The notes: generated by a model not told the origin, from the sequence alone. Numbered from the stretch's first letter, positions 43,395 to 55,179 are shown. The stretch is 64,000 bases of DNA from an uncultured Lachnospiraceae bacterium (GCA_910588965.1 CAJUSO010000013.1:5015-69014), one strand, 5' to 3'. Numbers and translations: made by a program.

Positions 43395-43410
43395 ATAATT
43401 TCGTAAGAAA
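43395..43410. promoter_or_regulatory. palindrome-like box between grpE and dnaK
   Basis: ATAATTTCGTAAGAAA differs at one base from the ATAATTTCTTAAGAAA found twice near 25.2 kb. It lies 50 bp before dnaK. Function unknown. Confidence 0.35.
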
Positions 43411-43432
43411 CAGCAAATCATATAAATATTAA

Positions 43433-45325
<1,893 letters not shown>

Positions 45326-45404
45326 GATGGATACAGCGAGTGCTTATCACTGTGAGTAAGGAACCATGTAGGCCTGCTTGCACCATGTGCAGCTGTTAAG
45401 GGTT

Positions 45405-45442
45405 GGATCTCCCGTAGTTCGCTGCGGGGGATTTGACTGTTT
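45405..45442 (+). other. hairpin in the dnaK-dnaJ gap
   Basis: ATCTCCCGTAG and CTGCGGGGGAT pair around TTCG, followed by a moderately T-rich stretch. It could lower readthrough into dnaJ. The 215-bp gap holds no gene. Confidence 0.35.
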
Positions 45443-45540
45443 GGAGGATGTTGCAACAGCAAGCTTCCAGGCCAGCTTGGGTTCCTGTAGTTTTAGGCTT
45501 GCTGCACTGTAGCAGAGAGGAAATATGAGAGGAAGAAATC

Positions 45541-46728
45541 ATGGCAGAACAGAAACGAGATTATTACGAGGTCCTGGGAGTAGATAAGAATGCAGACGAT
45601 GCTACGATTAAGAAGGCGTACCGCCAGCTTGCAAAAAAATACCATCCAGATATGAACCCGGGGGATGCCGAGGCGGAGAAAAAGTTTAAGGAGGCTTCCG
45701 AAGCCTACGCGGTGCTGAGCGACCCAGACAAAAAGCGGCAGTACGACCAGTTTGGCCATGCGGCTTTTGACGGCGGCATGGGCGGCGGCGGGGGATTTGA
45801 TTTCTCCGGCATGGATATGGGAGATATTTTCGGGGATATCTTCGGGGATTTGTTTGGCGGTTCCAGGAGGCGTTCCGCAAGCAACGGGCCTATGAAAGGG
45901 GCAAACCTGCGGGCAGCGGTGCGCATTTCATTTGAAGAGGCAGCCTTTGGCTGCGAGAAAGAGATTGAGATTACATTAAAGGATGACTGCACCACCTGCC
46001 ATACCACAGGGGCGAAGCCTGGGACCAGCCCGGAGACCTGTTCCAAATGCGGGGGCAAAGGCAAAGTGGTCTATACCAGGCAGTCTTTCTTGGGTGTGGT
46101 ACAGAGTGCAGAGACCTGCCCGGATTGCCGCGGGACGGGCAAGATTATCAAGGAAAAGTGCCCGGATTGCCGTGGGACCGGCTATATTGCCAAGCGCAGG
46201 AAAATCAAAGTTTCTATCCCGGCAGGGATTGACAATGGACAGAGCGTCCGCATCCGTGAGAAAGGGGAACCGGGAACCAATGGAGGGCCAAGAGGCGACC
46301 TGCTGGTAGAGGTGAACGTATCGAGGCATCCGATTTTCCAGAGGCAGGACATGAACATTTATTCAACAGCCCCCATATCCTTTGCCCAGGCGGCGTTGGG
46401 CGGCGAAGTACGGATTAGCACCATTGATGGGGATATCCTGTATGACGTGAAGCCAGGGACCCAGACGGACACCAGGATACGGCTGAAAGGGAAGGGGATC
46501 CCGTCCCTGCGTAATTCCTCCCTGCGGGGCGACCATTATGTGACTTTGGTGGTACAGGTGCCCACTGGATTAAATGAAGAGGCGAAGGAGGCCTTGCGCC
46601 GGTTTGATGAAGCGAGCGGGCAATCCCTCAAGAGCCAGAGGGGCACAGCCACCACCATGGGGAAACATGGCAAGAAAAAGGGGTTTATGGATAAGCTGAA
46701 GGAATCTTTTGAAGACAAGGACAGATAA
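45541..46728 (+). CDS. dnaJ: chaperone protein DnaJ
   Basis: 395 aa with full DnaJ layout: J domain ([22 protein letters not shown] in KYHPDMN), G/F region, and four CxxCxGxG-type zinc motifs ([24 protein letters not shown] twice). The first repeat is CHTTG where CxGxG is usual. C-terminal client domain follows. It stimulates DnaK ATPase. Extra basic C-terminal tail ([15 protein letters not shown]). Fourth gene of the operon. Confidence 0.97.
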   Translation: MAEQKRDYYEVLGVDKNADDATIKKAYRQLAKKYHPDMNPGDAEAEKKFKEASEAYAVLSDPDKKRQYDQFGHAAFDGGMGGGGGFDFSGMDMGDIFGDIFGDLFGGSRRRSASNGPMKGANLRAAVRISFEEAAFGCEKEIEITLKDDCTTCHTTGAKPGTSPETCSKCGGKGKVVYTRQSFLGVVQSAETCPDCRGTGKIIKEKCPDCRGTGYIAKRRKIKVSIPAGIDNGQSVRIREKGEPGTNGGPRGDLLVEVNVSRHPIFQRQDMNIYSTAPISFAQAALGGEVRISTIDGDILYDVKPGTQTDTRIRLKGKGIPSLRNSSLRGDHYVTLVVQVPTGLNEEAKEALRRFDEASGQSLKSQRGTATTMGKHGKKKGFMDKLKESFEDKDR

Positions 46729-46738
46729 GGCAGCAGGA

Positions 46739-46785
46739 AGCGAGGTAGAAGCACCCTTGGCAAAGGGGCTGTTATCTCGCTTTTT
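46739..46785 (+). terminator. terminator after dnaJ
   Basis: AGCGAGGTA (46739-46747) pairs with TATCTCGCT (46773-46781) with one G-T pair, inner CCC/GGG pairing, then TTTT. Confidence 0.75.
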
Positions 46786-46849
46786 GGGATAGGGCAGGTA
46801 TTGGCCAGGATGGCGCCTTATCCAGGAAAGAGGGGGCAGGAAGAAATAG

Positions 46850-46878
46850 TTGCAGAAATAAGGGATTTTGATTATACT
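46850..46878 (+). promoter_or_regulatory. promoter of the transglutaminase-like protein gene
   Basis: TTGCAG (46850-46855), 17 bp, TATACT (46873-46878), about 93 bp before the start codon. Confidence 0.65.
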
Positions 46879-46970
46879 AGAGGGAAGGAAGGGGCGGCGT
46901 GGCTAGGATGCCGTTTGGGCATTCCCAACTTAGGCGATGGGTCTAGCATCGTATGATAAGGAGGAGTTTT

Positions 46971-49900
46971 ATGGAAAGGAAGAAATGGTTTGCATTAATC
47001 TTGGCATTTGTATTGGTGTTTACATCTGTCCCGGTTTATGCCGAGACAGGCAAGGGCGGCGTGCAGGCAGAAGAGGTTACCCTAACAGAAGAGAACCAGT
47101 ATGACCCGATTTATTTCCAGCAGCCAAAGGTACGGTATCCGCAGCATACTGCCAGGGCAAACCAGGCAGGGCAGGCCAGCCTGAGCCTGGAAGAGTCTGT
47201 GGTAAGCCAGCTGAAACAACACCCGGATAAAGTGGATGTATCTGCGTACAAAATCCCGATAAGTGAAAAAGGGGAGCCCTATTTCCAGATTTTAAATAAC
47301 CACCCAGAGCTTTTTTATGTGCAGAAAAGCACCGCCTATTCCTATAGCGGCGGGTATATCATAAGCTATTCTGTAAAATACCAGATACCCAAAGAGGATA
47401 TCCCGCAGTACGAGGAGGCCCTGGAGGAAGAAGTGGATTTGGCAGTGGCACAGATAGATCCTTCCTTAAGCGATTTGGAGAAGGCTTTGGCAGTGCATGA
47501 CTACCTGGCGCTTCATTGTGAATATGATTTTGACAGGCTCAACAGCGGTACATTGCCGTCCATTTCCCATACGGCCTATGGCGCATTGGTGAACCGGATG
47601 GCTGTCTGCGATGGGTATGCAGGGGCATTTGCCTACATTATGAAAGACCGTTTCCAAGTTCCTTGCATCATGGTATCCAGCAGCCAGATGGCCCATGCCT
47701 GGAATATGATTAATATCGGCAATGAATGGTATCATGTGGACGTGACCTGGGATGACCCGGTCAGGGATTTGGTGGGGCGCGTGGCGCATGATTATTTTAT
47801 GCTGAGCGACAGCGTTATCTCAGATAGCGAACATGAGCATATGGGATGGGTTTCTGAGTATGAGGCAACCTCCGCGGAGTACAGCGGCGCTTTCTGGACG
47901 GATGTGTCGTCCGCTATCATTTACCAGCAGGGGGCTTGGCATTATTCCAAGTATCATGCAGATACCCGGAAAGTAAACCTGGTGAAAAAGAGCAGCCTTT
48001 TGGGCGGTTCTGAGACAACGGCCTATAGCGCAGATTTATGGACGGTAGGATCATCCTATTACCCGGTAAGCTTTATGTATTTGGATCAGGCCAATGGGAA
48101 TATTTATTTCAATACGAAAAACGAGATACGCAGGCTGGGCAGCGATGGGAAGGCCACGGTTGTGTTCCAGCCCGCGATACCGGCAGGCCAGTGGATTTAT
48201 GGGTTTGCCATCCAGGGGAACCAGCTGCGCTATGCCTTGCAGGATAAGCCCAACGTTAGCGGCAAACAGGATGTGAAGACCCATATCCTTCCAGAATTGG
48301 AGCCTGACGTGCTGCCAGAGGTTACGGGGGTTAGCGCAAGCGATGTGCAGGCTGTCTATGACGGCAAGGCCAAGACGGTTACGGTGGTAGGCGCCCAGGC
48401 AGGGGATGTCATTACTTATGCCTTGGCGGGAGGAGCCTATAGCCAGTCCCAGCCCCGGATGGTGGATGCTGGGACCTACCAGGTGTCTTACCGTGTGGAA
48501 CGGGAAGGCTACAAACCATTTACAGGGAAAGCGTCTGTGGTAATTGAACAGGCAGTTCCTGTATATACGGCGCCCAGCGGGCTGAAAGGGAGCAGCGGGC
48601 AAACCTTGGGAAGCATTACGCTTCCAGAAGGCTTTGTGTGGCAGACATCAGCGTCTACGAAGCTGTCCAAGGAGGGCACATCTACATACCTGGTTAAATA
48701 TGTGCCTAAGGATACAAAGAATTACAAGCAGGTTTCCGATATCCAGGTACAGGTAACGGTAAGCTGCCCAGGGCATCGCTACCAATCAGAGGTGACAAAA
48801 GAGCCCACCACAGAAGAAGCAGGCCTTAGGACCTATACCTGTACGCTCTGCGGGCATACCTATACAGAGGAAATAGAGAAGCTGACAACGCCGGCTATTG
48901 CAGGGATTAAGGCAGAAAACGTGCAGGCTGTCTATGATGGTACAGCCAAGAGGATTGAGGTAAAAGGCACCAAAACAGGAGATGTCATTACTTATGCCCT
49001 GGAAGGAGGGGCTTACAGCCAGTCCCAGCCCCGGATGGTAGATGCAGGGATCTATCAGGTGTCCTACCGTGTGGAGCGGAGCGGCCACCAGCCTTTTGAG
49101 GGAAGTGCAGTTGTAGAGATATTGCAGGCAGTCCCAGCCTTTACGGCGCCCAGTGGGCTAAAAGGGAGCAGCGGGCAAACCTTGGGGAGCATTGCGCTTC
49201 CGGAAGGCTTTGTATGGCAGACAGCGGGGGATACAAAGCTATCTGCAGAAGGGACGTTTTCTTATCTCGTGAAATATGCGCCCAAGGATACGAAGAATTA
49301 CAAAGAGGTTGCCGGTATCCAAGTGGAGGTGGAAGTAAGCTGTCCCGGCCACCAATATACGGTTACAGTAACCAAGGAGCCTACGGCCACAGAGAAAGGG
49401 GAACGCCTTTATACTTGTAAGATTTGCGGCTATGCCTATACAGAGGAAATAGGGAAGCTGGATCCAAGCCTGCCCCAGATAGAAGGCGTCCATGCCAAAG
49501 AGGTGCAAAAAACTTACGACGGCCTTCCTGCTGTCTTTACACTGGAAGGGCTTGCAAAGGGAGACCATGTGCTGTATTTAGGGGAAGATGGTAAATATAG
49601 TGAAACACAGCCAGAATTTGTGGATGCTGGGGATTATCAGGTACGCTATCGGGTGGAGCGCGAGGGTTTCCAGGCATTGGAAGGAAGCCTGGGGATTTCC
49701 ATCGGACAGGCGCATCCGAATTGCGGCGCCCCGGCTGGGCTGGAGGCAAACGTAGGGGAGGCCTTGGGCGCTGTGGGGCTTCCGGCAGGTTTCCAATGGC
49801 AGTCAGATGCAAGCCAGAAGTTTACAAAGGAAGGGACATTCCAATACCTGGTAAAATATGTGCCGGAGGATACACGCAATTATAAAGAAGTCCATGATAT

Positions 49901-50606
49901 TAAGGTGAGCGTATCTGTGTCTTGCCCAGGGCATGCATACCGTTCTGTGGTGACCAGAAAGCCTACCACAGTACAAAAAGGGATCCGGACCTATACCTGC
50001 ACAATCTGCGGCAGTACTTATACAGAAGAAATTGCCATGCTTGCCCCGCAAAAGCCAGGGAATGCCTCTGGCCAGAAGGTCAGCAAGGCAACGGCCAGCT
50101 CCCTGAAATTTACTTGGAAGAAGGCCAGCGGCGTGCGTTATGAGCTGGTGCTCTCCCAAGGGAAGAAAAAGGCCGGCGCGAAGGATGTAAGCGGCAATTC
50201 CGTTACGTTTTCCAAGTTAAAGGCAGGTACGGAATACACCCTGAAGATTACGCCATACCGGAAAGTGGGCAGCCAGAAGGTCTATGCCGCCAAGTCTGCC
50301 ACGGTAAAAGCCGCGACTGCGCCGGCGCAGGTAAAGCTGTCCTCTGTGAAGAAAAGCGGCAGCAAAAAAGCAAAGGTTACTTGGAAAAAGACAGCTGGCG
50401 CCAGCGGGTATGAGGTATATATGAAGGTTGGGAATGGGAAATATAAGAAGGTTAAGGCTCTTTCTAGCGGCAAAAAGGTATCCCATACCCAATCCGGCCT
50501 GAAAAAAGGGAAGGCTTACAGCTTCCGGGTACGTGCCTATAAAAAAGTGGGAAGCACAAAGGTATACGGAAGCTACAGCAGCGTTAAGAGCATAAAGATG
50601 AAGTAA
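46971..50606 (+). CDS. secreted transglutaminase-like protein with three long repeats and Fn3 domains
   Basis: 1211 aa from ATG 46971 (AAGGAGGAG upstream). Signal peptide about 1-26. Transglutaminase-like core with likely triad Cys213 (MAVCDGYAGAF), His242 (MAHAWNM) and Asp257 (YHVDVTWDDP), as in wall-linked cysteine peptidases. From about residue 450 three repeats of about 192 aa follow. Each begins like VQAVYDGKAK (MBG-like), has YVPKDTKNYKQV, and ends with a Cys pair module such as CTLCGHTYTEEI preceded by CPGH. Two fibronectin type III-like domains finish the protein. No LPXTG. Likely acts on or sticks to the cell surface; substrate unknown. Confidence 0.85.
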   Translation: MERKKWFALILAFVLVFTSVPVYAETGKGGVQAEEVTLTEENQYDPIYFQQPKVRYPQHTARANQAGQASLSLEESVVSQLKQHPDKVDVSAYKIPISEKGEPYFQILNNHPELFYVQKSTAYSYSGGYIISYSVKYQIPKEDIPQYEEALEEEVDLAVAQIDPSLSDLEKALAVHDYLALHCEYDFDRLNSGTLPSISHTAYGALVNRMAVCDGYAGAFAYIMKDRFQVPCIMVSSSQMAHAWNMINIGNEWYHVDVTWDDPVRDLVGRVAHDYFMLSDSVISDSEHEHMGWVSEYEATSAEYSGAFWTDVSSAIIYQQGAWHYSKYHADTRKVNLVKKSSLLGGSETTAYSADLWTVGSSYYPVSFMYLDQANGNIYFNTKNEIRRLGSDGKATVVFQPAIPAGQWIYGFAIQGNQLRYALQDKPNVSGKQDVKTHILPELEPDVLPEVTGVSASDVQAVYDGKAKTVTVVGAQAGDVITYALAGGAYSQSQPRMVDAGTYQVSYRVEREGYKPFTGKASVVIEQAVPVYTAPSGLKGSSGQTLGSITLPEGFVWQTSASTKLSKEGTSTYLVKYVPKDTKNYKQVSDIQVQVTVSCPGHRYQSEVTKEPTTEEAGLRTYTCTLCGHTYTEEIEKLTTPAIAGIKAENVQAVYDGTAKRIEVKGTKTGDVITYALEGGAYSQSQPRMVDAGIYQVSYRVERSGHQPFEGSAVVEILQAVPAFTAPSGLKGSSGQTLGSIALPEGFVWQTAGDTKLSAEGTFSYLVKYAPKDTKNYKEVAGIQVEVEVSCPGHQYTVTVTKEPTATEKGERLYTCKICGYAYTEEIGKLDPSLPQIEGVHAKEVQKTYDGLPAVFTLEGLAKGDHVLYLGEDGKYSETQPEFVDAGDYQVRYRVEREGFQALEGSLGISIGQAHPNCGAPAGLEANVGEALGAVGLPAGFQWQSDASQKFTKEGTFQYLVKYVPEDTRNYKEVHDIKVSVSVSCPGHAYRSVVTRKPTTVQKGIRTYTCTICGSTYTEEIAMLAPQKPGNASGQKVSKATASSLKFTWKKASGVRYELVLSQGKKKAGAKDVSGNSVTFSKLKAGTEYTLKITPYRKVGSQKVYAAKSATVKAATAPAQVKLSSVKKSGSKKAKVTWKKTAGASGYEVYMKVGNGKYKKVKALSSGKKVSHTQSGLKKGKAYSFRVRAYKKVGSTKVYGSYSSVKSIKMK

Positions 50607-50635
50607 ATGGGATAGCCGCACTTTGGAGGGACCGA

Positions 50636-51586
50636 ATGAAGTGGAAAAAATATACCATCCAGTCCACCACCCAGGCAGAGGATTTCGTCAGCAGCATGCT
50701 GGCGGACCTAGGGGTGGAAGGGGTGCAGATTGAAGATAATATCCCCTTATCCGCTGAGGATAAGGAAAAACTGTACATTGACATCCTGCCAGAACTGCCG
50801 CCAGATGAAGGCGTGGCATTTATCAGCTTCTTTTTGGAGGCGGAAACAGAGCAGGAAGGATTGCTGCGGCAGGTGCAAGAGGAATTAGAGAACCTGCGTG
50901 CCTTTGTGGATATTGGGGAAGGCTCCATCCAACAAGGGGTGACGGAGGACAAGGATTGGATCGATAATTGGAAGCAGTATTTCAAGCCCTTTGTGATAGA
51001 GGGTATCCTGATAAAGCCTACCTGGGAGGACGTCCCAGATAGGCAAGGCTGCCGCCATGTCATTGAAATTGACCCAGGCACCTCTTTTGGCACGGGGAAG
51101 CATGAGACTACCCAGCTTTGTATCCGCCAGCTCTGCCAATGCCTGAAACCGGGGGATAAGGTATTGGATGTGGGCTGCGGCAGCGGGATCCTGTCCCTGG
51201 TCAGCCTGAAGCTAGGCGCAGGGTGCGTATGGGGGACGGATATTGACCCAATCTGCATGGAAGCGGCCAGGGAGAACCTGAGGGTCAACCGTTTCCCACA
51301 GGAAGCAGCTGTTTTTTGCCAGGGCAACCTGATTGACGATCCCAGGCTGCAGCAGGAAGTGGGGGAGGGGTATGATATCGTTGTGGCCAATATTTTAGCA
51401 GATGTTATCATCCCTCTAAGCCCTGTAATCCCAAGGCACCTAAAAAAGGGCGGTATCTATATTTCCAGCGGGATTATTGATTTTAAGGAAGAGCCAGTGA
51501 AAGATGCAATCCTATCTGCCGGGTTTGAAATTTTGGAGATAAACCGCCAGGGAGAATGGGTTGGCATAACAGCCAGGAAGATGTGA
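50636..51586 (+). CDS. prmA: ribosomal protein L11 methyltransferase PrmA
   Basis: 316 aa. N-terminal substrate-recognition domain, then SAM-binding VLDVGCGSGILSLVSLKLGA and the catalytic NILADVIIPL. DPGTSFGTGKHETTQLC is the PrmA-specific motif. It trimethylates L11. TTGGAGGGA precedes the ATG. rsmE follows after 34 bp, an arrangement common in Firmicutes. Confidence 0.96.
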   Translation: MKWKKYTIQSTTQAEDFVSSMLADLGVEGVQIEDNIPLSAEDKEKLYIDILPELPPDEGVAFISFFLEAETEQEGLLRQVQEELENLRAFVDIGEGSIQQGVTEDKDWIDNWKQYFKPFVIEGILIKPTWEDVPDRQGCRHVIEIDPGTSFGTGKHETTQLCIRQLCQCLKPGDKVLDVGCGSGILSLVSLKLGAGCVWGTDIDPICMEAARENLRVNRFPQEAAVFCQGNLIDDPRLQQEVGEGYDIVVANILADVIIPLSPVIPRHLKKGGIYISSGIIDFKEEPVKDAILSAGFEILEINRQGEWVGITARKM

Positions 51587-51620
51587 AAGGAGAGCGGGAG
51601 GTTCCGCCGTTGAGAATAGG

Positions 51621-52367
51621 ATGTATCAGTTTTTTGTAGAGCCTGGGCAGATTGCAGGCCAGGAAGCCGTCATTACAGGCAGTGATGTAAACCATATTAA
51701 AAATGCCCTGCGCATGCGTGTTGGGGAGCAGGTGCGTATCAGTGATAATGAGGGAAAGGGCTTTTTGTGTGAAATAGCTGAGATTGGGAAGGAACAGGTT
51801 AGGCTGCAGATCCAAAAGGCCTGCCAGGGGACGGAGCTGCCCGTCCGGGTTACCTTGTTCCAGGCAATCCCAAAAGGCGATAAGATGGAATGGGCTATCC
51901 AGAAATCCATTGAACTGGGGGTATATGAGATTATCCCTGTGGCCATGCAGAACTGTGTAGTCAAATTAGACGCCAAACGGGCAGAGGCTAAGCGCACCCG
52001 CTGGCAGGCCATAGCAGAGAGCGCAGCCAAGCAGTCCAAGCGCAGCATTATCCCCAAGATTGGGTCTGTCCGCAGCTTTTGGGAGGCCATGGAGGACGCT
52101 AAGGGCCTGGATACCCGCCTCTTTCCCTATGAACAGGAGCGGGGGATGGCCCACACCCGGGAGGTATTCCAAAAGATAAAAAAAGAAGGCACGGTTGGCG
52201 TCTTCATAGGCCCGGAAGGCGGGTTTTCTTCCCAGGAGGTAGCGGCAGCCAAAGCAGAAGAGGCAAAGGGGCAGATGGAAATCATTTCCCTGGGGAACCG
52301 CATCCTGCGTACAGAAACGGCTGCCTCGGCAGTTCTGGCCATGCTGGCCTATCACCTGGAAGATTAA
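51621..52367 (+). CDS. rsmE: 16S rRNA (uracil(1498)-N(3))-methyltransferase RsmE
   Basis: 248 aa. N-terminal PUA-like domain (HIKNALRMRVGEQVRI), then a SPOUT knot with VFIGPEGGFSSQEV and SLGNRILRTETAA. KRSIIPKIG is also typical. It methylates U1498 in helix 44 of 16S rRNA. The only good ribosome site lies about 18 bp upstream, so initiation may depend on coupling with prmA. Confidence 0.95.
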   Translation: MYQFFVEPGQIAGQEAVITGSDVNHIKNALRMRVGEQVRISDNEGKGFLCEIAEIGKEQVRLQIQKACQGTELPVRVTLFQAIPKGDKMEWAIQKSIELGVYEIIPVAMQNCVVKLDAKRAEAKRTRWQAIAESAAKQSKRSIIPKIGSVRSFWEAMEDAKGLDTRLFPYEQERGMAHTREVFQKIKKEGTVGVFIGPEGGFSSQEVAAAKAEEAKGQMEIISLGNRILRTETAASAVLAMLAYHLED

Positions 52368-52382
52368 AATTTGGAGGGGAAC

Positions 52383-53537
52383 ATGGAAGCATATTTTGAT
52401 AATTCAGCTACCACCCGGTGCTCGGATGGGGTGAGGTCCCTTATGGTGAGGGCCTTATGTGAAGATTATGGCAACCCTTCCTCCCTCCACCGGAAAGGGA
52501 TGGAAGGGGAACATTACATCAAGGAGGCTGGTGTGCGCATTGCAAAGACGCTAAAGGCAAAGGAATCAGAGATTATTTTTACCTCTGGCGGCACCGAATC
52601 CAACAACTTGGCCATTCTCGGCGGAGCCATGGCCAACCGGCGCAGCGGCATGCATCTGGTGACTACGCGGATTGAACACCCGGCAGTAGCTAAGCCTATG
52701 GAATTTTTGGAAAAGCAGGGCTTTTCTGTCACTTACCTGGACGTCGATGGGGACGGCAGGATTTCCCTAGAACAGCTTGAGGAATCCATAACCCCGGAGA
52801 CCATCCTGGTATCCATGATGTATGTGAATAATGAGATTGGCGCAGTAGAGCCGGTTGCAGAGGCGGCAGAGAGGATAAAAAAGAAAAACCCCAAGGCTAT
52901 ATTCCATGTAGACGCCATCCAGGCTTACGGGAAGTACGCCATCTACCCTGCAAGGATGGGCATTGACCTGATGTCTGTCAGCGGCCATAAAATCCATGGG
53001 CCAAAAGGAAGCGGTTTCTTATATATCGGGGATAAGGTGAAGGTGCTGCCCATCCTCCATGGGGGAGGGCAGCAGAAGGGCCTGCGTTCCGGCACGGAGA
53101 ACGTGCCGGGGATTGCAGGGCTGGGGCAGGCCGCCATGGAGGCATACAGCCAGTTCCCAGAGAAGCAGGCGCATTTATACCGTCTGAAAGAAGCGTTTGT
53201 GGAAGGGCTGGCAGGGGAGCCCTGGGCACAGTTCAACGGGAGGACAGGGCAGGATGGGGCGCCCCATATCCTGAGCCTTACGGTAGAGGGCGTGCGCAGC
53301 GAAGTGCTTCTGCATGCTTTGGAGGACAAGCAGGTATATGTGTCAGCCGGAAGCGCCTGTTCCTCCCATAAGCCAGCCCCCAGCCGCACCCTGCAGGCTA
53401 TTGGGCTCAAGAAAGAGGCCTTGGGATCTACGGTGCGTATCAGCTTCTGTCCAGGCAATACCTTAGGGGAAGTGGGATATTGCCTGTCCGCCCTAAAGGA
53501 GATTGTCCCTATGCTGCAGAGGTTCACAAGGCATTGA
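52383..53537 (+). CDS. cysteine desulfurase (NifS/IscS-like)
   Basis: 384 aa from ATG 52383 with GGAGGGG just upstream (a TTG four codons earlier overlaps that site). Motifs: AYFDNSATTRCSD, TSGGTESNNLAIL, the PLP Lys in MSVSGHKIHGPKGSG, and the sulfur-carrying Cys in SAGSACSSHKP. It frees sulfur from cysteine as persulfide. thiI follows after 79 bp, so this enzyme probably feeds sulfur to ThiI for 4-thiouridine in tRNA. Confidence 0.93.
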   Translation: MEAYFDNSATTRCSDGVRSLMVRALCEDYGNPSSLHRKGMEGEHYIKEAGVRIAKTLKAKESEIIFTSGGTESNNLAILGGAMANRRSGMHLVTTRIEHPAVAKPMEFLEKQGFSVTYLDVDGDGRISLEQLEESITPETILVSMMYVNNEIGAVEPVAEAAERIKKKNPKAIFHVDAIQAYGKYAIYPARMGIDLMSVSGHKIHGPKGSGFLYIGDKVKVLPILHGGGQQKGLRSGTENVPGIAGLGQAAMEAYSQFPEKQAHLYRLKEAFVEGLAGEPWAQFNGRTGQDGAPHILSLTVEGVRSEVLLHALEDKQVYVSAGSACSSHKPAPSRTLQAIGLKKEALGSTVRISFCPGNTLGEVGYCLSALKEIVPMLQRFTRH

Positions 53538-53616
53538 CGCATATTTCCGGAATCATATAGCGGCTATTTGATGTTCCGGCGGCAAATATTTACTTAGATA
53601 CAGGAGGATTCCACCT

Positions 53617-54801
53617 ATGTCAAATGCATTTTTAATTAAATACGGAGAAATCGGCATTAAAGGCAAGAACCGCCATCTGTTTGAGGATGCCTTAGTCCAT
53701 CAGATAAAATACGCCTTAAAGCCAATCGGGGGCGCCTTCCAGGTAACCAAGGAACAGGGGCGCATCTACATTGAAGCCCTTGGGGAATGCGACCAGGAGG
53801 AAGTGGTAGGCCGCCTGCAGTGCGTGTTTGGGATTGTGGGCATCTGCCCTGTGGAAATCCGGGAAGACCAGGGGTTTGAGAAGCTGGCGCAGGATGTTAT
53901 CGCTTACCTGCAGGAAAACTACGGTTCCAAAGCCCTGACCTTTAAGGTCCATACCCGCAGGGCCAGGAAAAATTACCCCATGCCCTCTATGGAGGTAAAC
54001 GCTGCCTTAGGAGAGCGCATCCTGGAGGCTTTCCCGGACATGAAGGTGGATGTGCACCACCCGGACCTTATGCTGCATATCGAAATCCGCAAAATGATTA
54101 ATATTTATTCCCAGACAATCCCAGGCCCCGGCGGCATGCCGGTAGGCACCAACGGGAAGGGCATGCTGCTTTTGTCTGGGGGGATTGACAGCCCGGTCGC
54201 AGGCTATATGATTGCCAAGCGGGGCGTAAAGATTGATGCCGTATATTTCCATGCGCCCCCTTATACCAGCGAGCGGGCAAAGCAGAAGGTCATAGACCTG
54301 GCGAAGGTGGTTGCAAAATATGCGGGCCCCATTTACTTAAAGGTGGTGGATTTCACGGCTATCCAGATGTATATTTATGAGAAATGCCCCCACGATGAAC
54401 TGACGATTATCATGCGCCGCTATATGATGCGGATTGCAGAGCGTTTTGCAGAAGAGACAGGAAGCTTGGGGCTGATTACAGGGGAGAGCATCGGGCAGGT
54501 AGCCAGCCAGACGATGCATTCCCTGGCAGCCACCGATGAAGTATGCAGGTTCCCGGTTTACCGGCCTTTGATTGGGTTTGATAAAATTGAGATTATCAAT
54601 ATCTCAGAGAAAATCGGCACTTATGAGACTTCCATCCTGCCTTATGAGGACTGTTGTACGATTTTTGTGGCGAAACATCCGGTCACCAAGCCGGGCCTGA
54701 AGGCTATCCGCCGTTCAGAGCAGAAGCTGCAGGAGCAGATTGACGGGATGGTAAAGGCTGCCATTGAGACGGCAGAGACGGTTGTGGTGGAAGCAGAATG
54801 A
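53617..54801 (+). CDS. thiI: tRNA 4-thiouridine synthase ThiI
   Basis: 394 aa: N-terminal ferredoxin-like and THUMP domains (KYGEIGIKGKNRHLFEDAL, KVHTRRARKNYPM), then the PP-loop SGGIDSPVAGYMIAKRG. Both AANH-domain cysteines are seen (KCPHDE and EDCCTIF). There is no C-terminal rhodanese domain, as usual for Firmicutes, so sulfur transfer goes directly from the desulfurase. AGGAGGAT ribosome site. Confidence 0.96.
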   Translation: MSNAFLIKYGEIGIKGKNRHLFEDALVHQIKYALKPIGGAFQVTKEQGRIYIEALGECDQEEVVGRLQCVFGIVGICPVEIREDQGFEKLAQDVIAYLQENYGSKALTFKVHTRRARKNYPMPSMEVNAALGERILEAFPDMKVDVHHPDLMLHIEIRKMINIYSQTIPGPGGMPVGTNGKGMLLLSGGIDSPVAGYMIAKRGVKIDAVYFHAPPYTSERAKQKVIDLAKVVAKYAGPIYLKVVDFTAIQMYIYEKCPHDELTIIMRRYMMRIAERFAEETGSLGLITGESIGQVASQTMHSLAATDEVCRFPVYRPLIGFDKIEIINISEKIGTYETSILPYEDCCTIFVAKHPVTKPGLKAIRRSEQKLQEQIDGMVKAAIETAETVVVEAE

Positions 54802-54806
54802 GAAAA

Positions 54807-54846
54807 GAGCCGCCGCATGGAGGGGGTAAGCTTCATGCGGCAGCTC
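54807..54846. terminator. hairpin between thiI and the HPr-like gene
   Basis: GAGCCGCCGCATG (54807-54819) and CATGCGGCAGCTC (54834-54846) pair with a single mismatch. Convergent genes end on both sides. Confidence 0.6.
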
Positions 54847-54897
54847 CTGCATATGTATGGGTGCCAAGGAAAGCCAAGGCAAGCATTTGCATCTATC

Positions 54898-55128
54898 TTA
54901 TACTAAATAAGGCTTTAATACTTCCATAATCGTATCCATTTCGGCTTCCGCATGGATAGCCAAGTCAATCGGTTTGGACAGGTCAAGGCTGAAAATACCC
55001 ATAATAGATTTTGCATCGATAACGTACCTTCCGGAAATCAGGTCAAAATCATACTCAAACTGTGTGATGGCATTTACGAAAGATTTAACTTTGTCGATGG
55101 AGTTAAGAGAAATCTGTACTGTTTTCAT
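54898..55128 (-). CDS. HPr-like protein lacking the active-site histidine
   Basis: 76 aa. The C-terminal two thirds match HPr: DAKSIMGIFSLDLSKPIDL keeps the regulatory serine region (Ser41, equal to Ser46 of HPr). The N-terminal GLHARPA stretch with the phosphorylatable His15 is absent (SLNSIDKVKSFVNAI instead). So it cannot act in sugar phosphotransfer but could work like Crh of Bacillus, as a serine-phosphorylated partner of catabolite regulators. Strong ribosome site AAGGAGG and near-consensus promoter suggest high expression. Confidence 0.88.
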   Translation of the reverse strand: MKTVQISLNSIDKVKSFVNAITQFEYDFDLISGRYVIDAKSIMGIFSLDLSKPIDLAIHAEAEMDTIMEVLKPYLV

Positions 55129-55179
55129 GAAAAGCCTCCTTAATTGTAATAATTTGTTGTAGTAGAAAACTTCCTTTTT

